DNA of 17,669 nucleotides, taken from positions 1 through 17,669 of the forward strand of contig CAYMAT010000027.1 of NCBI GenBank assembly GCA_964388495.1. Direction: 5' to 3'. The first letter of the stretch is position 1. Every line of letters begins with the position of its first letter. This document shows, one piece after another, positions 13,815-17,669 of this stretch. The position numbers and the translations under genes were made by a program. Source of the DNA: CAYMAT01 sp964388495 (GTDB lineage Bacteria; Patescibacteriota; Gracilibacteria; Peribacterales; Peribacteraceae). The notes below the pieces were generated by a model. That model saw only the letters and a list, made by a program, of their open reading frames with translations. It had not been told where the DNA came from and ran no database searches.

Positions 13815-16238
13815 ATGTCAGACAAACACCTACCATATGAACGGCAGTTTGAACTCAGTCCTGAGGCAGGGCGAGAAATGACCGAGGCCAAAACGCAGAT
13901 AATCATGAACGATGTGGGTTTTGCACGTAACCGCATGGCGAATTTGCTGCACACAGACGGACATGCTGTTCATGAATTGGGTCATGAGGCGCATATGCAG
14001 CATGAGGACCGTCATACGGTTTTCCATTCGGAGCAGGGAGCCTATATGGACGCGGAGGCAAATCTCCGTGCTCGCTTATTGAGCATGAATCCGGAGACAA
14101 CCAAAGAGCGTTTGGATAGCGCTCCAATGCGCATGAGCTTTGATGCCGAGGGAGTAGATGGACCGGTTGCTGCTGCAGGTGGGTATGCACCCAATAACGT
14201 GCCCGTACGCGTTGTTATCAATACGGGAAACTGCACAGATCCGCATTTCTGGTCGGAGCCGCGCTCGGTGGAGCAGCTCACAAAAATCATTACCAACGCT
14301 CCCCCTGCATTGCTCCAGTCTTTGGGTTTTGACATTCATCCCCGGGCTGCTTCCGGACTGCGCTTCGGACCCGTTCCGGCGGCGGTGGCTTTCCATCATT
14401 TTAGCCCGGCACAGGCAGAGCAAATTGCCCGTCAGTGCCAGTTATTCTATGTTCGGGGCAGATTGGCACATGGCCATGTGGGGGTGATGAACGTAGAAAT
14501 GGCGCAGCGCATTCTGCTCCGTCATCCTCAATATAACCGTCTGCTTGCTGCCACGGATCAGACAGATGCTCTGGCTCGAGCCCGTGCTCGTTTTGATTTA
14601 TCAAAAGCCGTACATGAAAGGCTTGGCGCTATTACCGCTCAGACATTTCCGGATAACTTTGAAGATTCTGCTACGCAGCTAGGGCTTCTTCTTGCAGATC
14701 TTCGCGATGTTAATGGCGGCGCTCGTTTTGATACCCCCGTTGGTCGCGTACGTAGTCAGGCCTTTTTGGATTTCGGTCTTACTAATGAGGCGGCAGTTAA
14801 TGCTGCCAGAACAACAAATGTCCTAAACGGTTATCTCTCACAAGCACAGCAAGCACGGCGTGACCTTACTTCTGCTGTAAACTACTACACTCAAATTGAG
14901 AACGCGCTAATTGAAGCAGATCGCCATCTTGCTCGGCTTAATCCTGTTGCTGTAGGTGCACCGTATTCTACGATTATTACGAGTGTGCCAGGAACTATTC
15001 CTCCTACAATAGTTCGTGCTCAGATAAATTCAGGCCTCAATCTTAATGTGCTCAAGAATAGTCTGATTGCTCCTACAGACGATGGCGGGCTCAAAACACC
15101 AGATGTCTATCAGACACAAGTAATGGAATTGGAAAAAACTGTCAAAAACGCCGAAGCCAACCGTCCCAAGGGCATGAAGGCGGTCGTGGATATCTATACG
15201 GAGTACTATAAGGATAAGTACAAACTTTCCGATGATGAGGCGAAGTCGCGTGCTTACCAGACATTCCTTACAAACGAACTGAGTCTCCAGCAGAAGCGAC
15301 AGATGGACGAGGAAGTGGAGACCTTGGCGGGAGGAAAACTCACAAGATTTGCTGCTGCGGCGAAAGGATTATCAGCAAACATCACAGGGCTGTTTACCGG
15401 ATCAGACGAGGCATTCATTTGTAAGATTGCTGAAAGCAAAGACGTGGGGATTCCTTGGGCAGTGGGTGAACGTAATACGCCCGGTATTATGAATGCCATA
15501 CCCGGCCTAGAAGCAATCACAACTATAGGAGCTTTGGGGTACGGGACAGCTGCGTTGCTCGGTGGTCCTTTGGGCTGGGCTGCGGCCGGAGTAGGTACAG
15601 GAATTTACGCGCTTGGAAGGAGCAATGTACCCGGTTTTCGCTGGCTGCATACTGCAGGGAGATATTTGTCGCGAAACCTCTTTGGGACGCGTTACTTTGG
15701 TATCGGCTGGCCCCGCTGGCGCGCTCGTCCGGCATGGGGTTTAATCGCCAATAACCGTCAGAAGCTCAAAATCGTCTGGAATGCTCTGCTTGAAGGCAAA
15801 AAGACCGGCAAGCTCCGCAACACGTGGTATGTGCAAGAGACGATGAAGGAAATCGCGCATATGCTTATCCCAGAACTTGCCAAGGAGGTGGGCGAAGAAA
15901 TGATCCTGACCAAACAGGAAGATATAAACTGGGATATTGTGACTGCTGAGAACAAGCGTGCTGTACTCCAGGAGCGCATCGACAAAATGCTCCATGAGGG
16001 CTTCACGGAAGAGGAGGCCACTGCGGCAAAATCTCAGGACACACACAAACACACGGAGAAGCTTGGCAGCACGCGCAAAAAGGTAAATTCCACAGTCCTT
16101 TCGCCCAGCTGGTGGAAGAAGAAAGTAGATGGTTGGTGGAACGAGCCAGGTCTTAAGAGGAAAACGACAACGAAGAAAGACGATGGCCACGGAAAGGGCC
16201 ACCATGACCACGCGCACTCCGCGCACCAGGCAGCCTGA
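13815..16238 (+). CDS. Unrecognised 807-residue protein with His-rich ends and a hydrophobic Gly/Ala segment
   Basis: I do not recognise this protein. It starts MSDKHLPYERQFELSPEAGR. Residues 46-71 are His-rich and contain HELGHEAHMQH (53-63). This has the HExxH zinc-binding pattern and the third His of metzincins, but His60 replaces the family's Gly. Helical regions follow (SAVNYYTQIENALIEADRHL, ~355-375). A Gly/Ala-rich hydrophobic stretch of nearly 40 residues (TTIGALGYGTAALLGGPLGW, ~568-587, continuing to ~602) may enter a membrane as a hairpin; the next part is basic and Trp-rich (GIGWPRWRARPAWG). The last ~60 residues are Lys/Thr-rich, with SWWKKKVDGWW, and end in a His-rich tail (DDGHGKGHHDHAHSAHQAA). 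No signal peptide or Shine-Dalgarno site is seen. Metal binding is plausible; protease activity is speculative. Confidence 0.82.
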   Translation: MSDKHLPYERQFELSPEAGREMTEAKTQIIMNDVGFARNRMANLLHTDGHAVHELGHEAHMQHEDRHTVFHSEQGAYMDAEANLRARLLSMNPETTKERLDSAPMRMSFDAEGVDGPVAAAGGYAPNNVPVRVVINTGNCTDPHFWSEPRSVEQLTKIITNAPPALLQSLGFDIHPRAASGLRFGPVPAAVAFHHFSPAQAEQIARQCQLFYVRGRLAHGHVGVMNVEMAQRILLRHPQYNRLLAATDQTDALARARARFDLSKAVHERLGAITAQTFPDNFEDSATQLGLLLADLRDVNGGARFDTPVGRVRSQAFLDFGLTNEAAVNAARTTNVLNGYLSQAQQARRDLTSAVNYYTQIENALIEADRHLARLNPVAVGAPYSTIITSVPGTIPPTIVRAQINSGLNLNVLKNSLIAPTDDGGLKTPDVYQTQVMELEKTVKNAEANRPKGMKAVVDIYTEYYKDKYKLSDDEAKSRAYQTFLTNELSLQQKRQMDEEVETLAGGKLTRFAAAAKGLSANITGLFTGSDEAFICKIAESKDVGIPWAVGERNTPGIMNAIPGLEAITTIGALGYGTAALLGGPLGWAAAGVGTGIYALGRSNVPGFRWLHTAGRYLSRNLFGTRYFGIGWPRWRARPAWGLIANNRQKLKIVWNALLEGKKTGKLRNTWYVQETMKEIAHMLIPELAKEVGEEMILTKQEDINWDIVTAENKRAVLQERIDKMLHEGFTEEEATAAKSQDTHKHTEKLGSTRKKVNSTVLSPSWWKKKVDGWWNEPGLKRKTTTKKDDGHGKGHHDHAHSAHQAA

Positions 16239-16273
16239 GGATGAAAAAATGGCTTTCCTAAGAGGAAAACTCA

Positions 16274-16295
16274 ATAGTATTTATTAAAATACTAT
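16274..16295 (+). terminator. A+T-rich hairpin after the 13815 gene
   Basis: ATAGTATTT (16274-16282), loop ATTA, then AAATACTAT (16287-16295) make a perfect 9-bp but weak stem 35 bases after the TGA. The next bases are ATTG with no immediate T-run (a five-T run appears at 16311-16315), so termination efficiency is doubtful. Confidence 0.4.
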
Positions 16296-16296
16296 A

Positions 16297-16325
16297 TTGA
16301 AAATGTCAAATTTTTGTGGTACCCT
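16297..16325 (+). promoter_or_regulatory. Promoter candidate for the 16468 gene
   Basis: TTGAAA (16297-16302) matches the -35 consensus at 5 of 6 positions. After 17 bases comes TACCCT (16320-16325), a poor -10, but preceded by TGG as in extended -10 promoters. It would give a leader of about 135 bases containing two inverted repeats. Confidence 0.4.
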
Positions 16326-16358
16326 AGAAGGTGGCTGATCTTTGTCATCTGCAGCTTC

Positions 16359-16407
16359 ACTGACTACCCGTTTGTGTAGTTCTGACCTATAGAAATGGGT
16401 AGTCAGT
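16359..16407 (+). repeat. 11-bp perfect inverted repeat in the 16468 leader
   Basis: ACTGACTACCC (16359-16369) and GGGTAGTCAGT (16397-16407) are exact reverse complements around a 27-base loop. The loop contains TATAGA (16388-16393), which could itself be a -10 box. It may be an RNA stem in the leader, an operator, or the remnant of a short mobile element. Confidence 0.65.
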
Positions 16408-16414
16408 CTGTTCC

Positions 16415-16443
16415 GTCATCCCGCGCTGTATGCGCGGGGTGGC
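16415..16443 (+). promoter_or_regulatory. G+C-rich hairpin just upstream of the ribosome binding site
   Basis: GTCATCCCGCGC (16415-16426), loop TGTAT, then GCGCGGGGTGGC (16432-16443) form a 12-bp stem with two G-U pairs. It ends 11 bases before the GGAGGT site. Without a T-run after it, it is more likely a leader structure than a terminator. It could also be a dispersed palindromic repeat. Confidence 0.55.
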
Positions 16444-16454
16444 AAAACTCTTTT

Positions 16455-16460
16455 GGAGGT
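16455..16460 (+). promoter_or_regulatory. Canonical Shine-Dalgarno site deciding the 16468 start
   Basis: GGAGGT lies seven bases before ATG 16468, an ideal distance. It overlaps the TTG at 16453 that would otherwise extend the frame by five codons. It is the only clear strong ribosome binding site in the window. Confidence 0.88.
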
Positions 16461-16467
16461 GTCTGTC

Positions 16468-17076
16468 ATGGCTTTGTTTGCAGAGGTAGTGGTGGAGGGG
16501 TGCGCGCCCAGTAATTTCGGTACGTTGATGGGCGTGATTTTCCTGATCGGGTTTGCGATTGCGATCGGGCTTGTCGGTTGGGCTCGTTTCCGCGAAGAGC
16601 AATTCACACCACCCGGTACCACCACTCCCGTCACCCTCCCCCGCCGCGGCGTTTTCTGGGGCTGCCTGGGGATTGCTCTGATTCTCCTTCTGGGAGCAGC
16701 GGCAATTCACTTGTGGGAGCCCTGCTGGATGTTCTTCAATGTCCAGAAGAAACTCGGCGGCACCGTCATTGTCAAAACGGACGAAGCAGGTACTAGTACC
16801 GTTCTCTTCGAAGAAACGGGTACCACCGTCAAGTGGGCCGACAAGCGCAAGGATAAAGACGGCGGGTACCTCGTTGTCGATCTGGGGAAGGCGAAGACGG
16901 TCGTAATCGCTCGCGATTCCATGGGAACCGATCCAATGGAATGCGACAAGAGCGGCAAGTACGGCGTGAAAGACAACTGGGGCGATGTCCCAGCGCGTCT
17001 TGTGATTGTCGTCTATACCAAGGATGGCAAGCTGATCACGCGCGATGTTGCAGCTGTTATGACCGAAAAGAAATGA
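16468..17076 (+). CDS. Unrecognised small membrane protein with two transmembrane helices
   Basis: I do not recognise this 202-residue protein. ATG 16468 is set by the GGAGGT site upstream. It starts MALFAEVVVEGCAPSNFGTL. Helix one is LMGVIFLIGFAIAIGLVGWA (~20-39), then a short Pro/Thr loop (TPPGTTTPVTLPRRG), then helix two VFWGCLGIALILLLGAAAIH (~62-81). The remaining ~115 residues look like a soluble beta-rich domain (LGGTVIVKTDEAGTSTVLFE, GGYLVVDLGKAKTVVIARDS, RLVIVVYTKDGKLITRD), on the same side as the N-terminus if both helices span. It is preceded by a long structured leader, so regulation at the RNA level is possible. It converges on the 17154 gene across a strong hairpin. Function unknown. 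Confidence 0.85.
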   Translation: MALFAEVVVEGCAPSNFGTLMGVIFLIGFAIAIGLVGWARFREEQFTPPGTTTPVTLPRRGVFWGCLGIALILLLGAAAIHLWEPCWMFFNVQKKLGGTVIVKTDEAGTSTVLFEETGTTVKWADKRKDKDGGYLVVDLGKAKTVVIARDSMGTDPMECDKSGKYGVKDNWGDVPARLVIVVYTKDGKLITRDVAAVMTEKK

Positions 17077-17104
17077 AGAAGCAGTAGATGATATATCAGC
17101 TACA

Positions 17105-17133
17105 GGAGCTCGACGGTTTATCCGTCGAGCTCC
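17105..17133. terminator. Strong hairpin between convergent genes
   Basis: GGAGCTCGACGG (17105-17116), loop TTTAT, then CCGTCGAGCTCC (17122-17133) form a perfect 12-bp stem. It is followed by GCTTCTT on the plus strand, a poor T-run. It lies between the 16468 stop and the end of the minus-strand gene, as expected of a shared terminator. Confidence 0.7.
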
Positions 17134-17153
17134 GCTTCTTGATGTGCGCTTTC

Positions 17154-17669
17154 TCAGATGCCCCCTTTCTTTTTCTTCTCTTCCTCCTCCTTCTTTTTCT
17201 TGTCGGCATCTTCCTTCAGCTTGGCGGCCTTTGCCTTGGCCTCCACGTCATCCTTGTTGGCACGGCCCACAATCTGTTCCAGCGGCGTGGTTTCGGTGGG
17301 AGGCAGGCCAAGGAGTTTCATGGCAAGCACCAGGTCGCGCAGATCGTCCTTATAACTTACATTGCGCCGGAGCATGCGGCCAGCATCGTCGCTCACCTTG
17401 TCTTGCTCTTCATTCTCCTGACGGAAATGCTCGCCAATTTCAGACAGTGCGGCTGCCAGAACTTTCCGATTTTCCTCATTAGGCGGGAAGATGCAGAGGG
17501 ATAGGGCAGCGAGTTGGCGTGCGCCCTCGATTGCTTCCCTGCGCTTAGTCTCGTCTTTACGAGAAGTTGCATTCAACTGCTGTGCAAACATGGTGTGCAA
17601 CTGTCCGTTGATGGCGAGAAATGTCCACATTCCCCTCAGAGGCTGTGTCATGGGGCCCGTGATCTGTTG
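17154..17669 (-). CDS. Unrecognised protein, 5' end beyond the window
   Basis: I do not recognise this gene. An ATG lies at 17651, but the frame stays open to the window edge (QQITGP precedes it), with no ribosome binding site visible, so the true start is probably outside. The visible 171 residues are helical: MWTFLAINGQLHTMFAQQLN, then DETKRREAIEGARQLAALSL, then a middle part with DDAGRMLRRNVSYKDDLRDL. The last ~35 residues are almost only Lys, Glu, Asp and Ala (AKAAKLKEDADKKKKEEEEK) and end in GGI; such a tail is likely a charged helix or disordered. No membrane segment is present in the visible part. It converges on the 16468 gene and probably uses the hairpin at 17105-17133 as terminator. 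Confidence 0.72.
   Translation of the reverse strand, partial: QQITGPMTQPLRGMWTFLAINGQLHTMFAQQLNATSRKDETKRREAIEGARQLAALSLCIFPPNEENRKVLAAALSEIGEHFRQENEEQDKVSDDAGRMLRRNVSYKDDLRDLVLAMKLLGLPPTETTPLEQIVGRANKDDVEAKAKAAKLKEDADKKKKEEEEKKKKGGI

Noticed and set aside
16080..16170. LSPSWWKKKVDGWW near the end of the 13815 protein as a third copy of the LYxxPKxS tail
   Set aside because: Only a few residues match and the spacing to the C-terminus differs, so I do not count it.

Overview
The window is about 17.7 kb of bacterial chromosome of roughly 50% G+C. It uses the standard code, with TAA, TAG and TGA all ending plausible genes. My best guess is a Candidate Phyla Radiation (Patescibacteria) genome close to the Peregrinibacteria/Peribacteria. 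The reasons are a MutY without its iron-sulfur ligands, a very large Ser-rich lamin-tail/nuclease surface protein, many long genes without recognisable relatives, and few Shine-Dalgarno sites. This placement is inference; no rRNA gene is present.

Left part (1-3924), housekeeping genes: the 5' five-sixths of tuf (EF-Tu, minus strand), a divergent mutY, and a convergent rny (RNase Y). The mutY-rny stretch is dense in short repeats. These include a palindromic element and a 14-bp tandem duplication read in frame inside mutY, a 9-bp tandem array, a repeat resembling a common dispersed bacterial repeat, and a second, synonymously diverged copy of the last 12 codons of rny.

Middle (3925-6926): a 305-bp divergent spacer, then an 898-residue secreted, membrane-anchored protein. 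It has three lamin-tail-like domains, a PKD-like domain, two Ser-rich linkers and a staphylococcal-type thermonuclease domain with its catalytic residues intact.

Right part (6940-17669): eight genes I do not recognise. Those at 6940, 10438, 11840 and 13815 each have a -10 box only 7-11 bases before the start codon and no strong ribosome binding site, so they look like separate transcription units making leaderless or nearly leaderless mRNA. The proteins at 10438 and 11840 are probably distant paralogs sharing an internal motif and a C-terminal tail signature about 42 residues from the end. The 13815 protein has His-rich ends, an HELGH motif and a Gly/Ala-rich hydrophobic segment. The small membrane protein at 16468 differs from the rest: it has a canonical GGAGGT site behind a long, foldable leader. 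A partial minus-strand gene ends the window.

The housekeeping genes act in translation, DNA repair and mRNA turnover. The nuclease probably degrades external DNA or RNA, a plausible nucleotide source for a reduced organism. Whether the unknown genes form one system cannot be told from this window; shared promoter architecture and the paralogous tails are the main hints.
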